From CAZHEV01 sp964531335 [NCBI: uncultured bacterium] (GTDB lineage: Bacteria; Eisenbacteria; RBG-16-71-46; CAZHEV01), in the NCBI GenBank assembly GCA_964531335.1, contig CAZHEV010000010.1:1-64000 (forward strand): a stretch of DNA of 64,000 nt. The letters run 5' to 3'. How positions within the stretch are numbered: the stretch's first letter is position 1; each line of letters begins with the position of its first letter. Shown here in pieces: positions 8,827 through 17,814 of the stretch. The position numbers and the translations under genes are program-made. The notes below the pieces were generated by a model that was given only the letters and a program-made list of their open reading frames with translations, was not told the DNA's origin and ran no database searches.

Positions 8827-10944
8827 TTATCTGGGCGTGGAATCGGGAAGACCTCCGTCTACGGGCAGCGTAGCCCCGGTCGTAGGCGTAAGTCGCGAGA
8901 TGAAAAACGCCACCGCCTCCGCGACATGGCTCGCCGTTACCTTTGTCTTTAGCAGGTTGCGGTTTCTGTAGTACTCCTCGAGGCCTTTTTCGTCCAGGCC
9001 CCTGGCACGCATACGGCCCGGGCCCACCTCGGCCCAAAGCCCGGACCTTCTGTCTCCTTCGCCGAAAACGGCGTCCGGGGAGACCATGTTGACGCGCACC
9101 CCCATTGGCGCCATCTCGAGCGAGGCTATCCTGCCGAGCTGGTGCGCGGCCGCTTTCGTCGCGCTGTATGCGCCGAACTCCGCCCCGGGGGCGAAGACGT
9201 TCTTCGTCGATATGACGACCACGTCCCCTCCCGTCCCCTGCGCCTTGAAGTGCCGGGCCGCCGCGGACAGGACGTTGAGCGTGCCGTGCACGTTGACGCG
9301 CTCAGCCTTTGCGAACTCCTCCGGGTCCATCTCGGCCAGCGACGAGACGTGGGCCACCCCCGCGTTAATTACGATGAAGTCCACGCCCCCCCATGCCTCC
9401 ATGACGCCGTCCCAGGCGCTGGAGACAGATCGCGGATCCGTCACGTCCATGGGCTCGGCGAGGGCCCTTTCCCCGTGCCGCGCCCTCAGCTCCTCGGCCA
9501 ACGACTCGAGCCGCGCGCCCGGAAGGTCGGTGGCGACCACGTGGCAGCCGCGCTCGAGAAGGCGCTCGCAGATCCCGGAGCCTATCGCGCCGGCAGCACC
9601 CGTAACCAGCGCCACCGAGCGGCCCAGCCAGGGATCGCCGCCGGGGTCCAGCTTCATGTGCTGGAGGCTGAAGTACTCCATGTCGAAGAGATGCTTTTCA
9701 TCGAGACCTTCGTAGGTGCCGGTGCGCGCTATCTCTGCCTTGACCCTCAGCGTGTGCTCGGTGATGTCCCGGACCACCTCCGCCTCGCCCGCCGTCTTTC
9801 CCGCGCAAACGGCGCCCAGCCCCGGCATCAGTATCACCCTCGGCATGGAGTCCAGCCGCGTCAAGCCGGGCGAGAGGCGCTCCTCGTTGCGCCTGAAGTA
9901 CTCGTCGTAGGCCTTCGCATAGTCGGCGATCGCCGCGGGTATTCTCGCCGCGGCCTTGGCCGCAGATCCGTACCCCGGCTCTTCCAGCCACAGAGGAAGA
10001 GACTTCGTCCTTATCAGATGATCGGAGGTGAGCGGAGGAGTGACGCATATCTCTTTTCCGCGATCCGACTCGATGAGTCCCAGCACCTCCTTGTCTATGA
10101 GCGGCCTCAGTATGAACCGATGGTGCGGGCGGTCGCCGTCCCCCGAGGGAAGCGCAAGGGCCCCCCTGAGGACCGGCGCGATCTCTATGTACCTGCCGCG
10201 GGCAAGCTCCACCGGGGTGGGATCCGCGTGCGACACCTCGCCGCCGGAGCCCGCCCCGATAGAGCCAAGATGCTCCTCCGCTTTGGTCACCAGCGATATG
10301 GTCCGCTCATAGGACTCTCGCGCGGAGTCGCCCCAGGTCACGATGCCGTGCTTCAAGAGCACCATCCCTTCGGCCTCGGGCGAGGATTCGTACGCGGACG
10401 CGGCCGCGCGCGCGAGCTCGAATCCGGGCCTTATGTAATCGAGCACGATGACGCCTTCTCCCAGCGCCTCCCTCACCGCGGCCTCCCCGCCGGCTCTGTT
10501 GGTCAGCGCCAGGATCGAGTCGGCGTGGGTGTGGTCTATGTACTTTCTTGGAATGAAGGCGTGCAGCAGCGCCTCTATGGACGGTGGCGGGTCGTTCGGA
10601 TCGAGGCGGTGCGCCATTAGCTCATCCAGCATGGCCCGGTCCGAGAGTTGCTCCAGCGAGCGCAACCTCTTGAGATATCCAAGATCGAGACCCGTGTGTC
10701 CCTCGGGGCCTATCCGCGCCAGATCGGTCCCCGAGGACTTGACGAAGATGGCATCGACGTTCTCGCCCAGGACGTTCGAGACTTCGCTCTTGACCGAGGT
10801 GTTCCCGCCGCCGTGCAGTACGAGGGACTCCTCCGCCCCGAGCAGCCTGCTCGCGTAGGCGCGAAGGGCCGGATCCCGGCCCCACCGTGCGCCGTACCCG
10901 GATACGAGCTCCAGGGCCTCTGTGTCCGACCATCTGTTCTTCAA
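8827..10944 (-). CDS. bifunctional class II aldolase / short-chain dehydrogenase
   Basis: 705 residues, typical for the fused aldolase-SDR proteins known from rhamnose and related deoxy-sugar breakdown. The N-terminal class II aldolase half shows the zinc-binding DHTHADSI and the KHGIVTWG segment. The C-terminal SDR half has a Rossmann loop (TGAAGAIGSG), the NAG motif (VINAGVAH) and the catalytic YSATK. The aldolase half would split a ketose or aldonate phosphate and the SDR half would oxidise the aldehyde or sugar acid. The actual sugar is not evident. It precedes the phosphatase remnant by seven bases and lies downstream of the LsrF-like aldolase on the same strand. Confidence 0.9.
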   Translation of the reverse strand: MKNRWSDTEALELVSGYGARWGRDPALRAYASRLLGAEESLVLHGGGNTSVKSEVSNVLGENVDAIFVKSSGTDLARIGPEGHTGLDLGYLKRLRSLEQLSDRAMLDELMAHRLDPNDPPPSIEALLHAFIPRKYIDHTHADSILALTNRAGGEAAVREALGEGVIVLDYIRPGFELARAAASAYESSPEAEGMVLLKHGIVTWGDSARESYERTISLVTKAEEHLGSIGAGSGGEVSHADPTPVELARGRYIEIAPVLRGALALPSGDGDRPHHRFILRPLIDKEVLGLIESDRGKEICVTPPLTSDHLIRTKSLPLWLEEPGYGSAAKAAARIPAAIADYAKAYDEYFRRNEERLSPGLTRLDSMPRVILMPGLGAVCAGKTAGEAEVVRDITEHTLRVKAEIARTGTYEGLDEKHLFDMEYFSLQHMKLDPGGDPWLGRSVALVTGAAGAIGSGICERLLERGCHVVATDLPGARLESLAEELRARHGERALAEPMDVTDPRSVSSAWDGVMEAWGGVDFIVINAGVAHVSSLAEMDPEEFAKAERVNVHGTLNVLSAAARHFKAQGTGGDVVVISTKNVFAPGAEFGAYSATKAAAHQLGRIASLEMAPMGVRVNMVSPDAVFGEGDRRSGLWAEVGPGRMRARGLDEKGLEEYYRNRNLLKTKVTASHVAEAVAFFISRLTPTTGATLPVDGGLPDSTPR

Positions 10945-10969
10945 ACCGCCGTCCCCCGCGCCCGCCGCA

Positions 10970-12085
10970 TCACTGTTTCCCCGTCGCCTTACGGGCGCGC
11001 TTTCCTCCGACCGCCTTGCCCGCTCTCTTTCGCCCGGTGGCCTTCCTCGCGCGCTTTCGCACGGCCTTCTTCGCCGCTCCGCGCTTTCGCCCGCCGAGGC
11101 CCTTAGCGGCCACCTTCCTCCCGGGACCTCCCGCGGCCCTGCGCTCGGTCCCGCCGGCGCCCCCGCGGCCCGCCGGCCCGCGGCCGCCCTCGCCGCCGCC
11201 GCCTGCGCCTTCCTCCTTCAGGGTCATGTACAGGTCGTAGGCGTCGGCCGGGTCGGCGTCCTCGTGGACCACCGCCCTCACCGCCTGGATCATGGCCTCG
11301 GGCGATTCCGACTGGAAGATGTTCCTGCCCATGTCCACGCCCGAGGCGCCCTGCTTCACCGCGTTGTGCGCCATCTCCAGAGCGTCGCGCTCAGGTCTCT
11401 TCTTGCCCCCGGCAATTACTATTGGCACCGGGCATGAGGCGGTAACGGTCTCGAAGCCCTCGTCCACGTAGTACGTCTTGACGAAGGATGCGCCGAGCTC
11501 CGCGCATATCCTGCTCGCGAGCCGCATGTACTTCGCGTCGCGCGCCATGTCCTTGCCCACGGCCGTCACCCCCAAAACCGGCATGCCGTAGCGGTTTCCT
11601 ATGTCGACGAGCTGGGTCATGTTGGAGACGGACTGAGTCTCGAACTCCCCTCCGATGAACACCTGGACCGCCATGGCCGACGCGTTGAGCCTGAGCGCGT
11701 CCTCTATGTCCACGGCGATCTCCTCGTTGGAGAGCTCCTTCAGAATGCTCGGACCGCCGCTCGCCCTTACCACGATTCCCCTGGTGTAGGTGGGAGGGAT
11801 CGTCGAGCGCAGCACCCCCCGGGTGAGCATAAGGGTATCCGCGTACTTGATGAGCGGCACTATGGTGACATCGATGCGCTCGAGCTTCGTCGTCGGTCCC
11901 ATGAAGTATCCGTGATCGAAAGCGAGCATCACGGCGCGACCGCTCTCCGGGTCGAAAGTCTTGGAGAGGCGGTTCTTCATCCCCCAGTCGAGGGAGTTCG
12001 ATCCCTTGAGATCGAACGGCACGCTCACGAAAGGGACGTCCAGATGGTAGTCGTGAGATTCCTTGATACCTTCTTTGTCTGGCAT
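10970..12085 (-). CDS. LsrF-like class I aldolase/thiolase with lysine-rich tail
   Basis: 371 residues. Residues 1-293 are a class I (Schiff-base) aldolase of the DhnA/LsrF type and strongly recall E. coli LsrF (phospho-AI-2 thiolase): [31 protein letters not shown] with the Schiff-base Lys, VIAGGKK and [11 protein letters not shown]. Residues 294-371 are a glycine-rich linker and then a basic Lys/Arg/Ala region with repeats such as KRARKATG, like a histone H1 tail. ATG 12085 was chosen because AGGAG precedes it and the upstream part of the frame is not family-like. It may act on sugar phosphates with the adjacent aldolase-dehydrogenase. No other lsr genes are present. Confidence 0.85.
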   Translation of the reverse strand: MPDKEGIKESHDYHLDVPFVSVPFDLKGSNSLDWGMKNRLSKTFDPESGRAVMLAFDHGYFMGPTTKLERIDVTIVPLIKYADTLMLTRGVLRSTIPPTYTRGIVVRASGGPSILKELSNEEIAVDIEDALRLNASAMAVQVFIGGEFETQSVSNMTQLVDIGNRYGMPVLGVTAVGKDMARDAKYMRLASRICAELGASFVKTYYVDEGFETVTASCPVPIVIAGGKKRPERDALEMAHNAVKQGASGVDMGRNIFQSESPEAMIQAVRAVVHEDADPADAYDLYMTLKEEGAGGGGEGGRGPAGRGGAGGTERRAAGGPGRKVAAKGLGGRKRGAAKKAVRKRARKATGRKRAGKAVGGKRARKATGKQ

Positions 12086-12324
12086 ATGGGTTCTCCTATC
12101 CTGTTCGAAGGGAAGGTGAAACACCTTATAGCGAATCCTCTTTCGTCGGCCGGCAGGGAACGGCGGACCGAAGTGTCGGGCGACTTCGAGCCGCGGGCCC
12201 GTATGGATATTACGGACAAGAACCGCGCTTTTTTCTCTCTTGGAAGTCTTATACGAAGCCGAGGGCGCGGTCAAGATCGTATTTAGTAAGGAGTTGCGCG
12301 GACGACTCTACCCCGGGAGGCGCC

Positions 12325-14148
12325 TCAAAGCTCCAGGTACCGGCGGATATGCCCCCTGGCAACGTCCAGGCTTCCGTCCCAGAAGTCACGCCGGCGCAGA
12401 TCGATACCGAACGGCTCGGCCAGGTCGGCCGCCATGCCCTCTCCGGATCTGGCCAGGAGCTCGTCGTACTGGGCCAGGAACTCGTCGCCCCTGTCCTTGT
12501 AGACCTTGTACAGACCGAGACCGAAGAGCATTCCGAAGGCGTACGGGAAGTTGTAGAAGGACTCCTCGGCGCTGTAGTAGTGGGGCTTCCACGCCCACAT
12601 GTAGGGATGCAGGTATCTCTGATCCAGCCCGTCCCCATAGGTCTTCTTCTGGCACTCGACCATTATGTCGCAGAAGTCGTCGGCCGATAGCTCGCTCGCG
12701 GCCCGCCGGTCGAAGACCTCGGTCTCGAACATGTATCTCGAGTATATGTCCACTATGACCTGCCCGGCGTCTATCAGGACGTTCTCGAGTATGCCGAGCT
12801 CCTCGTCCGGGTCACGGGCCTTTTGGAGCGCGGCGTCGATGACTATTGTCTGCGCGAAGATCGAGGCCGTCTCCGCGAGCGTCATGGGCATCATGCGCTG
12901 GAGCATGGTCTTTCCGATCTGGCACTCGTTGTGGTAGGCGTGACCGAGCTCGTGGGCTACGGTTATGAGCTGCGCCAGAGAGCCGTCGTAGTTGCACAGT
13001 ATCCGCGACTCCTCGACTTTCGGAAGCTCCATGCAGAACCCGCCGATGTTCTTTCCCTCGCGGGGCTCGGCGTCGATCCATCTTTTCTGGAACGCCCGCT
13101 CGGCGAACTCGGCCATCCTCTTGTGAAAGCCTCCGAACTGCTCGAGTATGAACTCCTTGGCCTGATCGAAGGTGTAGCGCCGCTCCGAACGGGCCACGGG
13201 CGCCCACAGATCCCACCAGGGAAGCCGGTCCTTGTTAAGGCGCCTCGCCTTGGCCCTCCAGTACCCCCGGAAATCAAGGAAGGACGACCGCATGGCGCCC
13301 AGCATGGCGTCGAGGGTCTCCCTGTCCAACCTCGCTCGCTCCACGGCCTCGTGGAGTGCGTCGGGCCGGCCCCTTCGCTTGTATAGAGTGATCGTGGCGC
13401 CCTTGACGCCGTTTAGACACGCGGCCAGGGGCTCCCGCGCATCCTCCCAGGCGGCTATCTCCGTTTCATAAGCTCTCCTTCGCAGTCCGGGGTCGGGGCT
13501 TGTGAGAAAGTTGCGTATGACCGCGATAGGCCTGTCCTCGGTCACCTCGCGAACCTCGAAAGGCGCCTTGACCTGCGATGTCACGGTGCCCTGAAGCTTG
13601 CCCCAGGCGTCGGCGCCGCTCAATGCGAGCTCCGAGGCGAGGGTCTCCTCGGCCTCGCCCATGAGATAGCGGCTCTGCTCGGCCACCTTTTTCAGATAGA
13701 ACGCGTGATCGCGCGTGAGGCCATCCACCTCCAGCGCCCCGTCGAACGCCGGGTCCTGGGCCACCGAGCCGAGCCAGCCTTGGAAGAGAACGCTCTGGCG
13801 CTCGCGGCGAACGTTCAGGATCTGCATCTCGGACAAGATGCGCTTTGCCGTGGCGTCGAACGAGTCGGTGGAGACGAAGCCGTAGGTGTAGTACTCGAGC
13901 GTGGTGCCCAGCCTCAGTATCTCGTTCATCTTCTCGATGTAGCCGCCCAGTACCCTCGCCGCCTCCTCCGCGCCGGCGGGCTTTTTCCCGTCCCTGGAGA
14001 TTCCATGCTCCGCGACAAAAGAGTCGAGATCGTCCAAAAGCTCGGCCAATCGCTCGACGTCCTTCTTGAACTCCTTTGACTCCAGCCCCGGGTATACAGT
14101 GGAAAGGTCCCAGTGCGGCAGCTCGCCGCCGGTGGATCTCTTCTTCAC
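12325..14148 (-). CDS. pepF: oligoendopeptidase F (M3 family)
   Basis: 607 residues, the usual PepF length. It is a cytoplasmic zinc metallopeptidase that cuts short peptides. The catalytic HELGHAYHNE supplies two zinc His and the Glu base; a further Glu ligand follows in the MTLAETASIFAQT helix. The start is GTG 14148, with GGAGG upstream. The GTG overlaps the stop of the mscS-like gene in a GTGA arrangement, so the two are translationally coupled. Upstream sequence in the same frame is arginine-rich and not coding. The gene fits the peptide-degrading theme of the window. Confidence 0.92.
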   Translation of the reverse strand: MKKRSTGGELPHWDLSTVYPGLESKEFKKDVERLAELLDDLDSFVAEHGISRDGKKPAGAEEAARVLGGYIEKMNEILRLGTTLEYYTYGFVSTDSFDATAKRILSEMQILNVRRERQSVLFQGWLGSVAQDPAFDGALEVDGLTRDHAFYLKKVAEQSRYLMGEAEETLASELALSGADAWGKLQGTVTSQVKAPFEVREVTEDRPIAVIRNFLTSPDPGLRRRAYETEIAAWEDAREPLAACLNGVKGATITLYKRRGRPDALHEAVERARLDRETLDAMLGAMRSSFLDFRGYWRAKARRLNKDRLPWWDLWAPVARSERRYTFDQAKEFILEQFGGFHKRMAEFAERAFQKRWIDAEPREGKNIGGFCMELPKVEESRILCNYDGSLAQLITVAHELGHAYHNECQIGKTMLQRMMPMTLAETASIFAQTIVIDAALQKARDPDEELGILENVLIDAGQVIVDIYSRYMFETEVFDRRAASELSADDFCDIMVECQKKTYGDGLDQRYLHPYMWAWKPHYYSAEESFYNFPYAFGMLFGLGLYKVYKDRGDEFLAQYDELLARSGEGMAADLAEPFGIDLRRRDFWDGSLDVARGHIRRYLEL

Positions 14149-14615
14149 TTCCCCTCCGACTTCTGCTCGTAGATATGCACGTCGCGCTGCGGAAACGGTA
14201 TGGTCACTCCCTCGGCGTCCATGCGCTTCTTGAGCCTCTCGTTGGTGTCGAAATACACCCCCCAGTAGTCCGAGGTCTTCACCCATGGTCGCACGGCGAA
14301 GTTGGCCAGCGCCCCCTGCAGCGCCAGGCCGATGGCGAGTCCTGCGGCGCCGACCACCGCCACGAAGGAGGTGGTTTGCACGCCGAGCTGGCCGAGGGCG
14401 GCCAGAATCACGAAGGTCAACAGGAGCACGTAGGTGAGATTCCCGACGAAGGCCACCAGTATGGGGTCGGCGGCCCTTTTCCTCAGGAGCTTTTCGATCA
14501 GCCCGCGGATGACTCTCGCGATCCACCATCCGAGAAGCACGACCACCGCGGCGGCTATGATCCGCATCCCGACCCCGGTTATGACCTCCACCACTTCCTT
14601 TGAAGTGCCGTCCAT
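14145..14615 (-). CDS. MscS-family channel with internal deletion
   Basis: Only 156 residues, against about 270-290 for this subfamily. Residues 1-105 hold the usual helices, ending in the pore helix TM3 (GLAIGLALQGALANF). The next residues, AVRPWVKTSDYWGVYFD and the terminal IPFPQRDVHIY, belong at the far C-terminal end of MscS. The beta domain and most of the alpha/beta domain that line the cytoplasmic vestibule are missing. The join is in frame and falls where both flanks would carry an NFA-like tripeptide, suggesting recombination between short repeats or an assembly collapse. If real, the product is unlikely to form a normal channel. Confidence 0.75.
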   Translation of the reverse strand: MDGTSKEVVEVITGVGMRIIAAAVVVLLGWWIARVIRGLIEKLLRKRAADPILVAFVGNLTYVLLLTFVILAALGQLGVQTTSFVAVVGAAGLAIGLALQGALANFAVRPWVKTSDYWGVYFDTNERLKKRMDAEGVTIPFPQRDVHIYEQKSEGK

Positions 14616-14657
14616 CCGCTTACCCCTTTCCCCCGCAAGGAAAACTTCCGAAAGCCG

Positions 14658-15584
14658 TTACTGTGCCTCCGACTGTGCCGGACCGCTGGGTATCGCGATG
14701 TCCAGGGCCACGCTCCACCTCCGGCCCGGCTCAATCCTCCATATCCTCAGATAGCTGCTCACCTCGCTCGCGCCGCTCGGTCCGACAAGCTCCGACTCGA
14801 TCGTGCCGTACGTGTAGCCCAGGTCGCCGGCGGAGGACACGCCGGCCCCCGCGGGCGTCCACGATACCGTGCTGTCGGCCTCCACGAGAGCCTTACGCAC
14901 CTTGTTGGTTCCGACCAGGGGAAGCGCTCCCATGCGGTAGTAGCGGATGTCGTCGGTCGAGAACGCCACATAGGCGGACACCAGACCGGAGCGCTCCACC
15001 TCCTCCGAGAAAGAAAGGTCGGTCTCCTTGAGGATCTCCTTCTCCTCCTCCGGATCAACGTCGCCGAACCCCGGGCCCTCCGGCCTGGACGCCACCACGG
15101 TCTCCACGGCCGGGATCTTCGAGACGGACCCCTCGTGGACAATGCCTATGTCGGCTATCACTCGCCAAGGCCCCTCGCCTCGCCCGCGCCATACCGAAAC
15201 GTAATGCCCGTAGCTATCGGCCGTCTCTTCACCGGGGTCGCTCCTGAACTCCCAGGGGCCCGTGGTGTAGCCCATGTCCCCCGAGGCGGAGATCTCCGCA
15301 TACTCGGGGGTCCATGAGAGAAATCCCGACACGTCCGTGTTCTCCGTGTACCATTCCACGGCGTTTACGGGGTGCGGCCTGAAAATGATCGCGTCGTCCG
15401 CAAGGTAGTCGAGAAACGCCGTACGGGTGCCCTCCGCCGCGGCGGTCGCCGAGAAGCTCCGCTCGGCCTCTATGAGAGCCGCTATCTCCTCAGAGTGAGC
15501 GCTCTGCTTTGCGGACCTGGGCCCCGCGCAGGAGCACGCGGCCAACACAAGCGCCAGCGCTGCCAGGGCTGTTCGCATCAGCAC
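14658..15584 (-). CDS. lipoprotein with two SnoaL/DUF4440-like domains
   Basis: 308 residues with a lipoprotein signal (LVLAAC, Cys at about 16), so anchored in the membrane. Two repeated halves follow. Each has an alpha+beta pattern ending in WRV-D-like or WSV-D-like strands (GPWRVIADIGI at the end of the first, GRRWSVALDIAI at the end of the second), as in the NTF2-like DUF4440/SnoaL fold. The TYGTIESE and TTGPWEF strands also fit. Such proteins are commonly annotated as ketosteroid-isomerase-like; no catalytic residue set is evident, so binding or hydrolase roles remain open. GTG 15584 follows GGAGGAG at good spacing. Confidence 0.65.
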   Translation of the reverse strand: MLMRTALAALALVLAACSCAGPRSAKQSAHSEEIAALIEAERSFSATAAAEGTRTAFLDYLADDAIIFRPHPVNAVEWYTENTDVSGFLSWTPEYAEISASGDMGYTTGPWEFRSDPGEETADSYGHYVSVWRGRGEGPWRVIADIGIVHEGSVSKIPAVETVVASRPEGPGFGDVDPEEEKEILKETDLSFSEEVERSGLVSAYVAFSTDDIRYYRMGALPLVGTNKVRKALVEADSTVSWTPAGAGVSSAGDLGYTYGTIESELVGPSGASEVSSYLRIWRIEPGRRWSVALDIAIPSGPAQSEAQ

Positions 15585-15721
15585 ATGTTCTCCTCCGGAT
15601 CCATACGATCCCCCCGCCTCACAACAGCGACACCCCAGGGATCAGGCCGGCCGTCAAAACCAGCCCTCCTATCACGAGCACGCTCAACACCCAGGATATC
15701 ACGCTCGTGGCCGTGCGCCCC

Positions 15722-15888
15722 CTAGATACCTTCGAAAAGATCCGGCAGCGGCGGATCGTGCCCCTCCCGGAAGATCTCGAAAACCACCCGATGGCCGATC
15801 TGGTTCTTGATGTCCGTCTTTTCTATCGTCTCCAGGAATGTCGTGTAGCAGTCCAGCGCCTCGTGGAACCACGGGCGCCTCCACCGCC
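15722..15888 (-). pseudogene. orphan C-terminal coding fragment
   Basis: A minus-strand frame directly downstream of the DUF418 stop has coding-like composition over about 55 codons (for example RPWFHEALDCYTTFLE and FREGHDPPLPDLFEGI) but no start codon or ribosome site. A second short hydrophobic fragment (TSVISWVLSVLVIGGLVLTAG) ends near 15619 in another frame. They look like tails of genes that have lost their bodies. No family is recognised. Confidence 0.3.
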
Positions 15889-17127
15889 CTAGGATCGCCC
15901 CCTCATGGGTTGGGGCCTCATGTAAGTGAGCGATCGCCAGGCCCACTCGATGGGGCCGAAACGGAAATACCTCAACCATATCGGCGAAACTATGAGCTGG
16001 AAGATCCATATCGAGACCACCACGAGAATCTGCTCGGTCCTCTCCATACGGCCTATCATGCCGAAACCGTGCCCGTAGAATATCGTGGTGCAGATTATCG
16101 TCTGCGAAATGTAGTTGGTGAAAGCCATTCTTCCCACGGCCGCCACCGGCTTCAACAGGGTGGAGCCCGCGCCGGTGCCTTTGCAGATGAGCATCACCAG
16201 CCCTATGTAACCCAGGCTGACAAGCAGCCCTCCCCAGTAGTTGAACTGAGTCCCCAAGAACTTCGAGTACTCCAACGAGTAGTCGTGGGCCATGTCCCTG
16301 GTCATCCCGTAGATCACTATGGACAGCCCCAGGGCGAGCCCCGCGGCCGCCAGCGCCGCGTACGATCTCGCCGTCCTGCGGGCGGTTATCACGCCCCACT
16401 TGAACAGGGCCATGCCGAGAAGCATCAGGCCGGTGACCCGCCACATAGCCCATACTCCGAGTATGAAGGTGTGCATCTTCATCGTGAAAGGCACCCGGTG
16501 CCCCATCTGCTCCAGCCAGCCGCCTCGGTAGATCTCGAGTTCCTCCCTGACCGCCTCGGCCCCGGGCCTCCAGATTTGGCGCATCTGCTCGACCATCTCG
16601 GGGTCCCAGAACTGCATGGACAGTCCCCCCACGAGCAGAAGGAGCGAAGGCATCATCAGGAACGCGACGCCTATGATCACCAGCTTCGCGGGCGAGATCT
16701 TCCTGAACAGATACACTATCAGCGCGCAGACTCCGTACCAGAACAGCACGTCCCCCGACCAGAGCAGATAGCCGTGGAGGGCGCCCACCACTATCAGGAT
16801 CAGGTTGCGCCTGTAGTGAACCGGCGCCGCCCGCAGCCCCTTCGACTCCACCCTGCCCGCCAACAACGCGATCCCGGCGCCGTACATCATCGAGAATATG
16901 TTCATGAACTTGGTCTCGCCGAAGACGTGGGTGAAGATCCAGACCAATCTGTTCGCGCCGGTGAGGTCGCCGTAGGCGGTGGGATTGAACCCCGCCTGCA
17001 TGATCATAGAGAACTGCTGGATGTTGACGAGCAGTATGCCGCACACGGCCACGCCGCGGAGGACGTCCATCGCCTGGATCCGCTCGGTCGGCGCCGTCGG
17101 AGCGGCGGCGAAAGCGCCTGTGGTCAT
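15889..17127 (-). CDS. DUF418 family membrane protein (YeiB-like)
   Basis: 412 residues with about ten transmembrane helices. Hallmarks of the DUF418/YeiB group are visible: MDVLRGVAVCGILLVNI near the N-terminus, the MMYGAGIALL segment, GRMAFTNYISQTII in the middle and the FRFGPIEWAWRSLTY C-terminus. The family is related to acyltransferase-like membrane proteins; its function is unknown. I chose ATG 17127 because GGAGG sits seven bases upstream, although the frame extends 15 codons further. It is transcribed divergently from the osmC promoter. Confidence 0.85.
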   Translation of the reverse strand: MTTGAFAAAPTAPTERIQAMDVLRGVAVCGILLVNIQQFSMIMQAGFNPTAYGDLTGANRLVWIFTHVFGETKFMNIFSMMYGAGIALLAGRVESKGLRAAPVHYRRNLILIVVGALHGYLLWSGDVLFWYGVCALIVYLFRKISPAKLVIIGVAFLMMPSLLLLVGGLSMQFWDPEMVEQMRQIWRPGAEAVREELEIYRGGWLEQMGHRVPFTMKMHTFILGVWAMWRVTGLMLLGMALFKWGVITARRTARSYAALAAAGLALGLSIVIYGMTRDMAHDYSLEYSKFLGTQFNYWGGLLVSLGYIGLVMLICKGTGAGSTLLKPVAAVGRMAFTNYISQTIICTTIFYGHGFGMIGRMERTEQILVVVSIWIFQLIVSPIWLRYFRFGPIEWAWRSLTYMRPQPMRGRS

Positions 17128-17276
17128 ATCGAGCCTCCTTTGCGAGGGGCGCCGGAGGACCCGCACAGCCATCCGGCCGCGCGCATGCTAATCCAGGCAG
17201 CCCGCGCCGTCAAGTCCGTTGGGGAGCATGTGCGCCGCGCCGGCGCCCGAGCGCGCCGGCGGCGGAAGGGGTTGCA

Positions 17277-17306
17277 TTGACTCGCCGCCCGCGAGGGCTC
17301 TATAAT
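17277..17306 (+). promoter_or_regulatory. sigma-70-type promoter for osmC
   Basis: TTGACT at 17277-17282 and a perfect TATAAT at 17301-17306 are separated by 18 bases, 55 bases ahead of the osmC start. This is the best housekeeping-type promoter in the window. Confidence 0.7.
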
Positions 17307-17361
17307 CGCCGTAATCGTCACCAGCATCGTCCCCCAGCTATCCGGCCGTTGAAGAGGAGGT

Positions 17362-17784
17362 ATGGCATTGACAACCACGAGCACCAAGTGGGTGCAGGGG
17401 CTACAGTTCCTGGCCCAGGGCGAGTCCGGGCACGGCGTCGTGTTCGACGCCGCCGAGAAAGTGGGCGGATCGGACACCGGCACACGTCCGGGAGAGATGG
17501 TCCTGATGGCTCTCGGGTCCTGCTCCGGCATGGACGTCGTAAGCATTCTCAAGAAGATGAGGGTATCCTTCGACAGCTTCGAGGTCGAGATCAAGGGGAA
17601 GGCCGCCGAGGAGCATCCCAAGGTCTGGACCGAAGTCTGGATGAAGTTCAAGATAAAAGGCGACGTTCCTGAGGACAAGTTCAAGAAGGCGATCGAGATG
17701 TCCCGCGACAAGTATTGCTCCGTCGGGGCTCTGTTCTCGAAGACCGCCAAGGTGCACTACGACTACGAGATCGCCAAGGGGTAG
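17362..17784 (+). CDS. OsmC/Ohr family peroxiredoxin-like protein
   Basis: 140 residues, normal for OsmC-like proteins, which reduce organic hydroperoxides with a Cys pair in the cytoplasm. The first Cys is in MALGSCSGMDVVSIL and the second in DKYCSVGALF, both at the expected places. GAGGAGGT immediately precedes ATG 17362, and a strong promoter lies upstream. The phosphatase gene follows 30 bases later, so the two may be cotranscribed as a stress pair. Confidence 0.9.
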   Translation: MALTTTSTKWVQGLQFLAQGESGHGVVFDAAEKVGGSDTGTRPGEMVLMALGSCSGMDVVSILKKMRVSFDSFEVEIKGKAAEEHPKVWTEVWMKFKIKGDVPEDKFKKAIEMSRDKYCSVGALFSKTAKVHYDYEIAKG

Positions 17785-17814
17785 CCGCGCGGTCGACGCG
17801 GCGAGAGGTCCCAT

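Noticed and set aside
12325-14529. A 734-codon version of oligoendopeptidase F
   Set aside because: The first 127 codons are arginine-rich shadow of mscS; GTG 14148 with its ribosome site gives the normal family length.
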